Source of the DNA: Papaver somniferum
Lineage: Eukaryota > Streptophyta > Magnoliopsida > Ranunculales > Papaveraceae
NCBI RefSeq assembly: GCF_003573695.1
Contig: NC_039364.1
Location: 231,920,784 to 231,984,783 of the forward strand
Length of the DNA: 64,000 nt
Direction: 5' to 3'
Shown here piece after piece: positions 1-11,562 of this stretch (position 1 is its first letter; each line of letters starts with the position of its first letter). The notes below the pieces were generated by a model. That model was not told the DNA's origin. It made no database searches and saw only the letters and a list, made by a program, of their open reading frames with translations. The translations under genes were made by a program, and so were the position numbers.

Positions 1-515
1 ATGCATTGCATTCACCCAAAAGGGATCGCTAAGAGCTTCATCAATGTTTCTTGGCTCTACTTGCAATAGATAACAACCAAAATAACAAATATTTTGAAGT
101 TGTCCTCTCATCTTAGATGTAGAATCTATTCCTCTAATAATATTGTTAGTATCATGATTTCTTTGAACCCAAAGATGCCGCGGAGGGGTACGTTCTTGTT
201 CAACGCCTGACTAGGTCTTTTCTCCTCATCACTAGAAACATCAGGATCAATAACTGTTGGAATAACTTCTACTGATTCTGGGATTTCTTTGATTTTCTCA
301 ATTGTCTTGGTTGGAGGCAATTCAACAGGAGAGTCATCATGACGAAAATTACTTAGATCATCAATGATAACATTTGCAGATTCCATCATGACTTGGGTTC
401 TGAGATTTAAAACTCGCGATCATAAACCACGACTATCAGATGCATAACCAAGAAAAATACCTTCATCGCTTTTCGAGTCAAATTTCCCTTTCTGCACACG
501 GTCCTTTAGAATGTA

Positions 516-1247
516 TCACTTACTGCCGAACACTCTGATATGGTGTAAGTTGGGTTTCTTACCGTACCACAACTCATAGGGAGTGTTTAATGTCTTTGAC
601 CGTAAGTAAACACGCTTGATCAAGTAGCAAGCTGTAAAAACAGCCTCTCCCCAAAACCTTAACGGTAAGTTTTTGTTATGGAGCATTACCCTTGCCATTT
701 CCTGAATGTTCCTATTCTTCCTTTCTGCAACTCCATTAGCTTGTGGAGTAATGGGTGGAGAGTATTGTTGAATAATCCCTAGAGAATCACAGTATTCAAA
801 CACTTTGGTGTCATTGAATTCCGTGCCACAATCGCTTCTAATTTTCTTTAGTTTGCGACCCTGTTCATTCTGGATCCTATTAACAATAATCTTGAATTCA
901 CTAAAGGTTTCATTCTTGTGAGCCAAAAAAGTCTCCCAAGTGAATCTGGTGTAATCATCTACCATAACCAAAGCATACTTCTTTCCATCCACAGTAGGTT
1001 GTTGAATTGGGCCGAAGAAATCCATATGAATTAAATCAAGTGGAGCTTTAGTGAGAATATCTCGAGATGATTTATGTGGAACTTTCGTTTGTTTACCCTT
1101 TTGACAGGCACCACATATACCTTCAATCTTAGCATTGATTTTGGGAACACCCCTAACAAGTTCTTTGTTAATGTTCTTAGTTAGAAGACGATAATTGATG
1201 TGACCAAAACTCTCATGCCAAAGATGTATAGATTCCACATTAGACAA
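516..1247 (-). pseudogene. copia integrase domain (degenerate polyprotein segment)
   Basis: This 243-codon open stretch encodes the GAG-pre-integrase/HHCC zinc region (HLWHESFGH, then CGACQKGKQ) followed by the rve catalytic core. The family's acidic residues can be seen: D in HMDFFGP, D in RSDCGTEF and E in NGVAERKNR. The segment ends with the YELWYGKKPNL motif typical of copia integrase tails. Downstream on the same strand, at about 1-400, another frame carries the linker and the start of the reverse transcriptase region (around QVEPRNIDEAL). Frames change between segments, so no full polyprotein can be made. Confidence 0.9.
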
Positions 1248-1483
1248 TTACTGAACTGAGTATCCAACAGATAACAGTTATTTTTACCACGTGATCCTTG
1301 AAAAATCATTTTTCCAGATTTGTCTACAATGTTACATGCATTAGCATTGAAGATAACTTTATGGCCTTTGTCACATATTTGACTAACATAAAGAAGATTA
1401 GCGGTCATACCTTTAACGTATACTACATCATGAATTTCAGGAATGCCAGGTAATTTGATCGTGTCCTTCTTGCTTATGTAGCA

Positions 1484-2008
1484 TCAGTTCCCATCACCGA
1501 ATTTTACTGGACCGCCATCAAAGTTGCTTGTGTTGACAAACCACGAGAGATCTCCAGTCATATGCCTGCTACATCCCCTATCAAGAAACCATTGAAAGGG
1601 TGATGTTGATTTCAGAGCAAAAGCTCCCATATTAGCACTACTAACCATATTAGGCTTTCTTGTTAGTATTGAATGTCTTTTAAGAGCAGACAAAAGTTGT
1701 AGAACATTCTTGTAAAAATTACGTGCAACATTTAATCTTTTTCTAAAAGACAAACATACATGTTGAAAATGATCATGAGAACCACAAAACAAGCATGTAC
1801 CAACATCTTTATTCCTATTCGAAGAATTCTGAGCACCTTCAGTTTTCACAAAGCCTAAACCTCGCTTATCACCTGACATATGACAATTCTTTAATGAAGA
1901 ATTAGAGGAGTTACTCAAATCCATTGAAGATGGCTTTACGGATTTCAAATCCTTAAGTTCTGCGATTTCTGCAACAAGATCAGAGTTGATCCGGATTTTT
2001 TCATCCAA
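1484..2008 (-). pseudogene. copia gag zinc knuckle and protease segment
   Basis: This is a 174-codon minus-strand stretch. A retroviral-type zinc knuckle CLFCGSHDHFQHVC (C-x2-C-x4-H-x4-C) lies near residues 73-86. The copia protease region FLDRGCSRHMTG lies near residue 140, followed by the FGDGN motif. In active copia elements the protease motif reads D-S-G; here the serine codon has become arginine, which should inactivate the enzyme. The segment lies directly upstream of the integrase remnant in the same element. Confidence 0.85.
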
Positions 2009-2297
2009 CTTCTTTTGGAGATAAACAATCTCTTCAGAACGTTCTCAAAGCTCAACTTTTTTTTTATATAAATCTCGCAATGAAGTCCATCAATTTTCCT
2101 TATCAATCGATGTTTTTCTAGACAAAGATTATTGATGATTTTTTTTTTAAATTAGGATTCTCAACCATCTCGATGGTTTCTAGAACACGCTCGATGTTTA
2201 ATTATATCCATTTCTGGTGAAGCGTGTTTAGAGACAAAATCGTCCATACTCAGATCGCTACAAACACAGACTTATGAGGTCTTAAACGTGTTTGCCT

Positions 2298-2309
2298 GCT
2301 CTGATACCA
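2298..2309 (-). other. retrotransposon primer-binding site
   Basis: On the minus strand this reads TGGTATCAGAGC, complementary to the 3' end of plant initiator methionine tRNA, the usual copia primer. It lies two bases inside the LTR edge at 2312, which fixes the orientation of the element as minus. Confidence 0.85.
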
Positions 2310-2404
2310 ATTGAAAAAGCGTGGGTCTAACAATCACACCCAATATTTCATACGACAATCTGAGTAGAAAAACTCCCATATACTTTCAAGAGAATCAACT
2401 AGAC

Positions 2405-5400
2405 TGTAGCGCCCCCAAAGCTAACAGCTGACTAATCCAAGAGATTAACTAAATAAGAGACGCTAAAAACTAAATCATTTACTTAAACATTCGATTAAGA
2501 AATCTGCTACAAAACTTAACCCAAAACTAGCCCCGATCAGAAATATATATATATACAAGAACTCCTCTCAAATGATACATATATACAATAGTCATTTGGT
2601 TTACAAATACAATAAACATAGTAAAAATTAACCAACTAACGAAATCAACCCTTGAAGCTTTCGCTGCGCAACTCTGGTATGTCTCTGAAACTGAAAGTGG
2701 GAATAACCAACATTTAACTTCTAAGTAATCATAGGAAAGATTTGGAAAACAATAATGTTTTCCCGAGCATGAAAAAGTGACCATGTCACTCAAATAAACA
2801 AACATGTATATGGACAAACTCCTTCTTCAAACAATGTATAATATGGTTGTAATTCCAAACTCGCAAATCACACCTATATAGCTATTGATATCACCAATTC
2901 CGAACTCGCAAACTGATGACCTATATAGTGCATAAAAGCTGAATTCATGTAGATATAATTATGAAGGAGTGTATCCTATATACCACACGTGGAAATTCTC
3001 ATTTCCCTTAACAGTTCATATGACAAAAAATCAATACAAGTCTTTTCCAAAAAATGAAAAGATTAACAAATCAACAGAATTATCACAATGCAATTTAAAT
3101 AAAGCTTGAAATGCACAAGCAAACAATGCATGATTGTTAAACGTAAACTTTTGTAAAAAGAAACAATAATGGTTACAAAAGAGTCAAATATATTCCCACC
3201 TCTTTTGATGACAAGCCACGCCTTCCTCGAGATCCACGATCCACTGGTTCATCCTTTAAATCGATCGTTGTTAATAAGACTAACTGTTAATCACACAACA
3301 ACTCTAAGAATCTAGCCAAAATGGCTCATACAAGAATCATACAAGTCTATTCTATGGTTCTAAGCCCTTTTATGATTTTACACCTTTTCATTCTCTAACT
3401 TTAGCATAGCTAAGGTTTAGTAATTCAATTAGGTTGGTTCTATAATCAATTAGCTAAGTCTTATGAATATCTACAACTTTGTAGAAGAAGCCAAAGGTTA
3501 ATTCAGACCATAAGGGTTCAAACAATTCAAAATATGAATACTAGGTCTAAGCCCAAGTCCACTAAACTGACCCCTTAATCTAAGGACCAGCCAACTAAGT
3601 CAACTAACGGTCAAAGTGACGATCAAGGGTCAACTAACAGTAAACGTTAGTCAACAGAGTCAAGGTCAGGTCAAAGTCCAGGGTCAATGGTCAATGAGTC
3701 AAGACTAGTGACTCAGTAGGTCAAACCCGATTCAACTCGATTCGACTCAGTCAGATGGCCTAAGTCAACTAGAGTCAGATCCTGACTAGGCTGAATGGCA
3801 CAACGACAAAACACTTATATAGGCCGGAGCCATTGCTCAGGCCAAGGAAAGCTAATGCACAAACATTGTGCAACACCAAAACTCTAAACTCTACAACTCT
3901 TAACTCAACTTCAATTTCAACCTAATAATACATCAATTGAATCATTACATAAATAATTCATTCTAACAGAATTCTACAAATTCAATACAACTGTAATTAA
4001 GCTTACCTAGATTTGGAGTTGCAGGCTTTCACTAAGGCCACTGCTATCAACAATACAATCAACTTCTGCTCAAATATCACATAAGCACACTCAAGTTCAG
4101 TTCAACACAACTACTAGAATCCCAAACACCCAACTGCAGTCCTTAAACTTTCATTCATAATCACAAACTGCATCAGTTCCACTAATGTCAGTTGAGCACA
4201 ACTCAACTGCACATCCAGCCGGCCTAACTCAAAATATGTTCCATTATTAATTCCAACCATGATACACTGCACCATCAACACCACTTCACTGCGACTGTAA
4301 CTCTTCTACCATTCATACCTGTAACACCAATCAAACATAACCCTAAACCAAAACTATATCTCATCACATATCCAGCAGCCACACCTAAAGCTTACCACCA
4401 TTACCAGCTGAGCAAGGCTCAATTACAATTGCATCTCCACCAACATCTTCTACATTTCACCATTTCACATCCACCAGATGAACCACTACAACCAACAAAA
4501 CTCCTGTCAGTCTAACTAAACTCAGTCATATCTTATAACTCATTCAAAACCCAAATCCGTATTCAAAACCAACAGTTTGTGGCATTACATAAACCCAATC
4601 CTCAACTACAGTCATTACAGTTCACCTGCACAACCAACATCACATTCCTATCTTTAATTCATACACCATTCATAATTTTCTATCTACTCCAACATCTTAA
4701 ATTATCAACATCCATAGTTCCATTCTTCTATATAGAACACAAACAATAATTACTTCAATTTGACATCACATCTTAACACAATTCAATTTAATGAAGAAGG
4801 ATTACCTTAGATACACACCATAATACTTTACAGCTTCTCAACACCTCCATCTGAAATTTCTACCCCAACTGGTTCAATTAACACAATACTCATCTTCATA
4901 GACAACACCACCATGACCATCTTAACCATCTCAACACTACCACCAGTTCCTTGAATTCGAACTACTCAAGTCAGCACACAAATAATCTTCATCACAACAA
5001 CCCTAATTCATAAATTGGGGAAGAACATGACAAACCCTAATTCTTAAATTGAATCAATCTTCACTGCTAGCACAACCCTGCTTCACTCAATACTCTAATT
5101 CACGTCAAACCCATCTCCAATTAATCTTCCAAAGCTGCAATTCATCTTCTACAACATCTCTGAATTTCAAACGCTAACTCGATGATTCTTCATCAACACA
5201 GCTTCAGAACTTCAATTACACAACAACCCCTTAATTCTTTCACTATTAAGAACTCAATTTCATCCTCTATATCTCATAAATCTTCAATCGATTCCATCTC
5301 TCAGGAACCCTAACTTCTGATTCAGACATCAAACAATCCCACAGCTTCAAACAAACATGAACCATTGCTTCTTCATCTACCTACAACTATATTCTTCATC

Positions 5401-6002
5401 TCTCGATCTTAAACTCATTATCATCTTCACCTTCATCGATTTACAGAGGAACCCTAAATTCAGTTCATCTCAGATTCGAATTTGAATCAATAGCAAACAC
5501 CATCACCATCCCCACCTACTACTAAATATCTTCTCCATCTGCTGCTGAGCGCAGAACTTCACTTGATTCTCAAACTCAATCTCTCAAATTCGCAGAAGAA
5601 GAAGAACAGGAAGAAGAGAAAAAGAAAGAGAAAGAAGAAGAAGAGAATAGAAGAAGAAATAGAAATGAGTTTATCTACTCGACTAGGTTAGATAAGACCA
5701 ACGAGAAGTAAAGGCACACATCATCTGGATATGGGCAGCCAGGGTCGGTCCAAACCAAAAAGACTACTTTTCCTTTCATATTTATCCAATGATATCTTTT
5801 TCGTCCGGTATTCGATTGACACGTTCAAGTAGTCCATTCTACACAACTTTCCGAGACCTATTCAACGTACTAGTTTCGTAGCTAGATCGTTGTTAGATTA
5901 ATTTCAATTAATTAACGTTCGTGTTAAACTATTCGAGTCATTATCGGCTAATTCGTCCCTTGACTAGTCTAATAACGTTGACGAGCTTGAGGGTCTTTAT
6001 AT
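2405..6002 (-). mobile_element. long gypsy-type LTR nested in the copia LTR
   Basis: The plus strand begins TGTAGCGCCCCC at 2405 and ends with ...GGGTCTTTATA near 6002. On the minus strand this is a TATAAAGACCC start, probably a mutated TGTAAAGACCC, and a GGGGGCGCTACA end, typical of Ty3/gypsy LTRs. Just outside the inner end, at about 6014-6035, the minus strand encodes IFEDENE-stop, resembling the tail of gypsy polyproteins, so this would be the 3' LTR of a minus-strand element. The LTR is rich in GTCAAC/GGTCAA words (3,540-3,780) and GA repeats (5,595-5,660). It interrupts the copia LTR exactly at 2404. No matching far end or target duplication was found. Confidence 0.65.
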
Positions 6003-7860
6003 TCTCCCCACCTTATTCATTTTCGTCCTCGAAAATCAAATCATCCATATAATCTTCAAAAACTCCCCACCTTATTGAGAATTCCTATCTCTTGTCTAAG
6101 CGCAAACAATAAGAAACAAAGCACAAACCTAAATAGCTTTCTACAACGAAGATTAAAATTTGTAGCTCTAGGTTTAACTACACTGATTTAATTACTATCA
6201 AACAAGGAAGTCTAATCTTTTTCTTATACTAATTTCTATTTTATAAGATGTGGGTCTCTAACTCAAGGAAGAATCCTACGAATCTTTCTAAATAAAATTT
6301 TATCTATCGGTTTCCTAAAGAATTATCAAACTTCTATGATATATCATCTCTGAATGCAGTTGCCCTGTCAAGGTTGGCTAGCCCAACAATGCCTTCCTAC
6401 GAACAGAGAAAACACAACCTTCACTATTCCCCAGTGCTGGATTAATTATCACGACTAATTAACCTCTAAATTCCATTGTAACTGTGTAGTTTAAAATTTT
6501 ACTTCCTAGAATATAAATATAAATAGTTCGTATCCTTTTTAAGCAATTTAATCATCAAGATTTATTTTCTTTTATTTTTATTATTATTATTATATATTTG
6601 TTTTACCAATATAAGTAATCCAAATTCTATTTCACGTCAATTTATAATATTTGATATTTAAATTTTAGTGTAATACCATTTATAAATTAAATTTCCCAAA
6701 TACTATTTACTATGGATTTGCTACTAGCTTAATTACTCAAATCGTATTATCAACTGTGGCATTATTCTCATTATTCTCAAGTTGCTAGTCCAGTTGGTAC
6801 ACTAAGCCTTAATCTTCTAAATATAATTCTACGTTCACGTAAAGATTGATACAATAGATTCTATTTATTCATATTGAATCTGTATATTGGCGTTTGTAAT
6901 TTAATATAATTTAAATTTTAGTTTTCTCAAAATCAAAATATATCCTAACAGTCTTTAGATTTTGCTATTAATGTAAAGTATCCTATTAATATACGAATTT
7001 ATTTTCTTTTAATTCTAATATTACACTAAGCATCCAAGTACTACTATTATTATTTCATGTATATTTATTTCATTTTAGAGACTTACTGAATCATTGGTTA
7101 GACTAAAATAGTTTAGGTACAAGATTACTAACAAGTTGAGTCTTTTTAATTTTGTACATTATGTCCTTGCTTTCTTAAATCTAACACCTAATAATTATTA
7201 TATTAACTATTTAGTTTAAACGCAAACATAGATTTCTAATTTGTAATTAGTTTCATTTACAAAATTTAACCGTACGTAGATAAGCTTTAATAATTTCCCA
7301 TAACTATTTAATCATAATTATTATTTTTATCGTTATATATCTTTAATGAAATTTTAGTTTAATTAAGTTCAATATGATACTTGATAAATGCTAGCGTTAC
7401 TTTATTAAATTATTATTACTTTGACTATCATTTATTTACTATTATAATATTTTACTATTAACACTGATGGTCGAAGTATTATTCTAACTACTCTTACAAA
7501 TATTATTAAGTGCCAAAAATATTATTAATTATTAAGTCCCAAAAACATTATTAACATTTATGTAATTATAATTTGTTTACTCTTCATAAGTCAATGCGTT
7601 CAGTAAGTTTCTATGTGATTTACAAGATCTATCAACAATACTAATCTCACTATTTATATAGTATTATATTATCTACGTGTTCATACTTTTTAGATTAATT
7701 ATTCTCAAAACCCTATTAGCTGAAGTTATTGGTGTATCCTATAATTTTTACTTCATTACATATACAAACAATCGAACAAAAAATCAATCAATCAAATAAA
7801 ACTTTTAATTATTGATAAATTTTAGTGATTAAGATTTATCTCACAACCCAACCCATTTCA
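6003..7860. other. AT-rich region without a gene, probably decayed gypsy interior
   Basis: It begins with the remains of a gypsy polyprotein tail (about 6014-6035, minus strand) and continues as strongly AT-rich sequence. I see no ORF with recognisable content and no second LTR copy. Confidence 0.4.
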
Positions 7861-7871
7861 TTTAAAGACCT

Positions 7872-8172
7872 CAGTGGGATCAAAAAACGTATAGAAATAT
7901 CGTTGGTGAGAAACTAGAATCATATTGTTATTTTATTTTCGATTATTGCTTTGATTTTCTAATAGTAGTTGAACATGTACAATCACTAGTTTGTTTATTT
8001 CGTGATCCTTCTCTTCTGATATAAGGTCCCCCGAATTAGATTAAGGATCTACAAAGAGTCTAGAAGTATCGTCGGCAGAAAACTATAATCGTATTGTTAT
8101 TTTAGTTTTGATTCTTGATTTGATTGACTAACGATAGTTGAACCTTGGTAATCACTAGTTTGTTTTTAGATC
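7872..8172 (+). repeat. two diverged tandem copies of about 150 bp
   Basis: The blocks 7,872-8,020 and 8,044-8,172 share long stretches (for example AATCACTAGTTTGTTT and ATTGTTATTTTA) at an offset of about 168-170 bp. They precede the LTR-like fragment that follows. Confidence 0.6.
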
Positions 8173-8639
8173 TGAAGACAAGCTTGTGATCGTCCATTGT
8201 TAACAAACTCTGTTCTTTGCATGATAGATCACAAGGAATCAATTTATTTGTGCTGGTGCATTGAAGAATGAAGATTCGAAGAAAAGAATATTTTCTGATT
8301 GGTATTCTGGTCTTTGTGATTATACTTTGTGCACATTTGATTGACTGGGATCCAAAAAGTTTGTTTATCTTTGACATGCGTCCATAACTTTTTGTGTAGA
8401 TCAGCTATCTATCATTTGGCGGTTCTCTTCATGATCTGAATCTGATAGGTTGTGAACTAAGGTTTGGTTATTTTGATAATAAAGATCTTGGATTGATCTA
8501 AATGGATACAAAGAAGTTTATATTGATCAAACATAAGAGACTTTGTATAAATCAACAATATATCTCTGATTTAGTTCTTGATATTGATAGAGAGATTATC
8601 GAACACAGATTAGTCTTTTATTGTTCCGGAATACGATCA

Positions 8640-9190
8640 AAATGGGTTGAGTGTTAGAAGTCTTAACAGCAGGTGAAGCAACTTTTAGTGGACTCACTTG
8701 CGTGAAGTCTTTGGATTCACGTGGATTGACCAAATTGGTAGTAGCGCATGGATACCGAAGGAACTGAGTAACTTGGAGTTAGTTTACTTGGTCTCAACTA
8801 TACAAAGTTGGTAGTAGTCCTTGTATAGCAGCTTGATTCTAGGAGTATTTAAAACTTGACCAGGTCCCGCGATTTTTCTGCATTTGCGGTTTCCTCGTTA
8901 ACAAAATTTTACTGTGTGCATTTACTTTAATTTCCACATTATAATTATTGTTTTAGTTGTCATAAAATATTACACTGTATATTAATCAAACACTTGGTTT
9001 TGTCCCATAGTTGGTCTGTTCGGAACTTATACCATATACCAAGTGTACATTCAGCGGTTGTTATCTTGTTGACACTCTCGCAAGCTGTCTTGAATAGGTT
9101 GATATGAAAATATTATGGTGCACTTGGTACCCTCGTCATTTAATGTTCAATATATTTTGAGGATTTAGTTGTTTATAAGAAACCAATCAA
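8640..9190 (+). mobile_element. LTR fragment related to the copia solo LTR
   Basis: The fragment contains the block around CTGCATTTGCGGTTTCCTCG (about 8,868-8,915). That block also occurs at about 17,410-17,455 (plus) and, on the minus strand, at about 11,935-11,985 inside the solo LTR. Similarity to the 17.4 kb copy continues for about 300 bp, through ATACCAAGTGTACAT to CAATATATTTTGAGGAT. No ends or target duplication are visible. Confidence 0.6.
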
Positions 9191-10264
9191 CAAGATTTTA
9201 CCAACATCTGCTAGACTACCCCCCCCCCCCCCCACCCCCACCCCCCGGTTCCTTTAGTATCTCATTCATGTTTACTTTTCACTTCTTGAATCCAATCACC
9301 ATCTATTATTGAATTACCCATTTGGTCAGGCAGTTTGGTATTCCTTCTCTCTATTTGTTGTCGTCTTTCATCTTCATTACTTTTCCCTTCAAGTGTGGGT
9401 TGCTTTTTTAATCGATACTTCTGATTTCACACCTCTATTCAATCCAATTTTTCTTTGAATATCGATGCATTATTTACTTTGAAAACATCAACCCTTTTCC
9501 AACTATCTTGATCGAGAAAATACGAAATCACCCTTTTTTCTCCATTTCCACCCATAAATCACATTCTCCATTTATTATGTCATCTTCTCACTCCACAGAC
9601 TAGATTGTTTCCATCGGTGCTTCTTTCAAAGAAGCGGATCTATCTATCGGTTATATGCTAGCTTTCCCTCTATTCGTTCGGAAAAAAATATTTTGTGCAG
9701 CCAAAGAGGAATCGGGATGGGCCTCCTTAGCTTTTCATGCAGAAACCCATTCTCTCTTTCATACTACAACCTAGCTGACTAACAATCTGCTATACACTTC
9801 GAGCATAATCGCTCATTGTAAACAACCGATGCAATCGCCTCCGACAAATAAAAAGTACAATTCACCAATGCAAGTCGTTTTTGAATAATCATCCACAAAC
9901 GCAAGTTCAACACATCAAAAAGGAGTACAACTCAGCGACATGTTCTTTGACAAAGGTCAAAGGTGGCTGGAATTTGAAGCCTTTAACATATATACAAACA
10001 TATCCAACAACAAATGTACAAGCCATGCATATATTTAATATCTTGTATAATATCTTTACGAAGAAAGAAACTACAAGGCATGCATAGATCTAATATCTTG
10101 TATAATGTCTTTATGAAGAAGGTAACTAAGATTTTATACTACACTTCTCAAATTAATACTACCTTCGCATCTAGAAGAAAGATGCTATCATTTTTTCTCT
10201 TTGGCCTTAAAATAAGGTAAACTAAAAAAATGATAGTACCTTTTTTTCTAAAAACAGAGGGAAT
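9191..10264. other. gene-free stretch with a long C tract
   Basis: There is no convincing coding sequence. The only distinctive item is the C-rich tract at 9,219-9,246: 15 C, then 5 C and 6 C, separated by single A bases. Confidence 0.5.
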
Positions 10265-10960
10265 ATGGTTTTTGTCCTGCAATCCTGGGAAAAAAAAGAA
10301 AATAAAAGAAAGAAAGAAAGAAAGAAAGAGAGCTCAACATCAACAATCTCAGCCCTTTTCTCATTGTGGTGTGTCCTCATAGGTCTCATATATTCTGATA
10401 CTCTCAAACTACCGGATCAACAACCAAAACACAAGCCAACTCCAAATCGCAAGCCCATACTAAATCACAGTTGTTTTCTTATCACTCTCGAGTCTTGACT
10501 TTCTTCACCTGGAAAACACTTCAGAAACCAGGTTCTAAGTTTCTGACAAAAACTTCGATAGATCGACACAATCCGATAACGCTAACGGGATATTCTTAAT
10601 CTTAACATTCCCCTTCAATTGTACCTTCTCTTTCGGTAAGAACATGTTTCATTAGTTTCATTACGCGAAGACTGGATTTTTTCTTGAATTTGCTACATAT
10701 TTCTTCTTTAAGATCTTGTTCTAATGTAGTAAAATGATCAAGTAATTCTTTTCATAGTAAAGTACAATTTTCATCAGAGTAGTTTATTTCTGAAAATCAT
10801 CAAAACTCATCTGTAATATGTCTTCGCTTGTCATGACTAGAGAACCCATGATGTTATCAAACCCTAATTTTGATTTATTTTATTCAAAGGAAAAGGGGAA
10901 ATTGATTCCCTTAGTTATTAGTTGTTACAATTACAGAATTACTAGTTCTAGAATGACATG
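10265..10960 (+). pseudogene. stray copy of the EMC6 promoter and 5' UTR
   Basis: This block is clearly similar to 18,170-18,760, the region upstream of and including the first non-coding exon of EMC6. Shared landmarks are CTTGACTTTCTTC, the ACACTTCAGAAACCA stretch, TTCTCTTTCGGTAAGAACATG (exon end plus donor, here at 10,635/10,636), and TCATGACTAGAGAACCCATG. No EMC6 coding exon follows, so this is a promoter/5'-UTR fragment only. It also contains a GAAA/AAAG microsatellite at 10,300-10,330. Confidence 0.8.
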
Positions 10961-11557
10961 TCCAGGATAGTACTTGGAATAATCAATAAATATAAACACG
11001 TGTTAACATTATATATGATTAGTATAAACCAAGAAATAATATAATCTTCAAGATTGTTAGTCTTTTTAGAGAGGATCCAAATGTAAACTTTTAAAGTAAA
11101 AAAAAAAAAAAGGAACACTAGAAAAATTTTGCACAACTCTCATCAAGTCTCTATATAAGCCTTCAGATGTGTTTTCCAAAAATCCATTTAAAAGGAACAT
11201 ATATTGCATGGGTATTATGATATTTAAGTAACAAAAAAGGGAATTTATAAAGATATTTGAAGCTCAGTGAAAATACAAGTCGTTTTTGTTTAAGGCATAC
11301 GGCAAATACTTTTTAGGTATTTCCCACTGCCCAACACGCTCCCGCGTGCTTCAACTCATCAATGCATCAAAATATAGATTGATTCCTTTTTCATAATCAA
11401 CTGAAAACAAAACCCCTTAGAAAATGAATTTGAAATAAGATGATTCAGACAAGAACAATCCATAATGCAAGACTTAGGCTTCAGGGTGTGTAACATTCAG
11501 ATCATCAATAAAATCTCATTGAAATCCGCTAAGATATAAAATGTATCATAATTAGTC
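10961..11557. other. gene-free stretch
   Basis: The sequence is AT-rich, with no coding or structural RNA signal that I can support. Confidence 0.4.
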
Positions 11558-11562
11558 CTATT

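Larger units (their letters stand above)
1..2404 (-). mobile_element. Ty1/copia retrotransposon, 5' part with LTR edge
   Basis: Reading the minus strand from 2404 downward there are: the inner edge of a 5' LTR (2312-2404, ending in CA on that strand), a primer-binding site TGGTATCAGAGC at 2298-2309, a gag-like ORF with a CCHC knuckle, a protease motif, an integrase, and the integrase-to-reverse-transcriptase linker running off the window start. This order (integrase before reverse transcriptase) is the copia order. The reading frame is broken by stops near 1247, 1480 and 389, so the element is dead. The LTR edge matches the start of the solo LTR at 11,563, so they are one family. The rest of this LTR is missing because a gypsy-type LTR sits at 2405. 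Confidence 0.9.

Noticed and set aside
2527..2817. 96-codon minus-strand ORF
   Set aside because: It lies inside the gypsy-type LTR and has no recognisable protein content.
8102..8377. 91-codon minus-strand ORF
   Set aside because: It overlaps tandem LTR-like repeats and shows no family motif.
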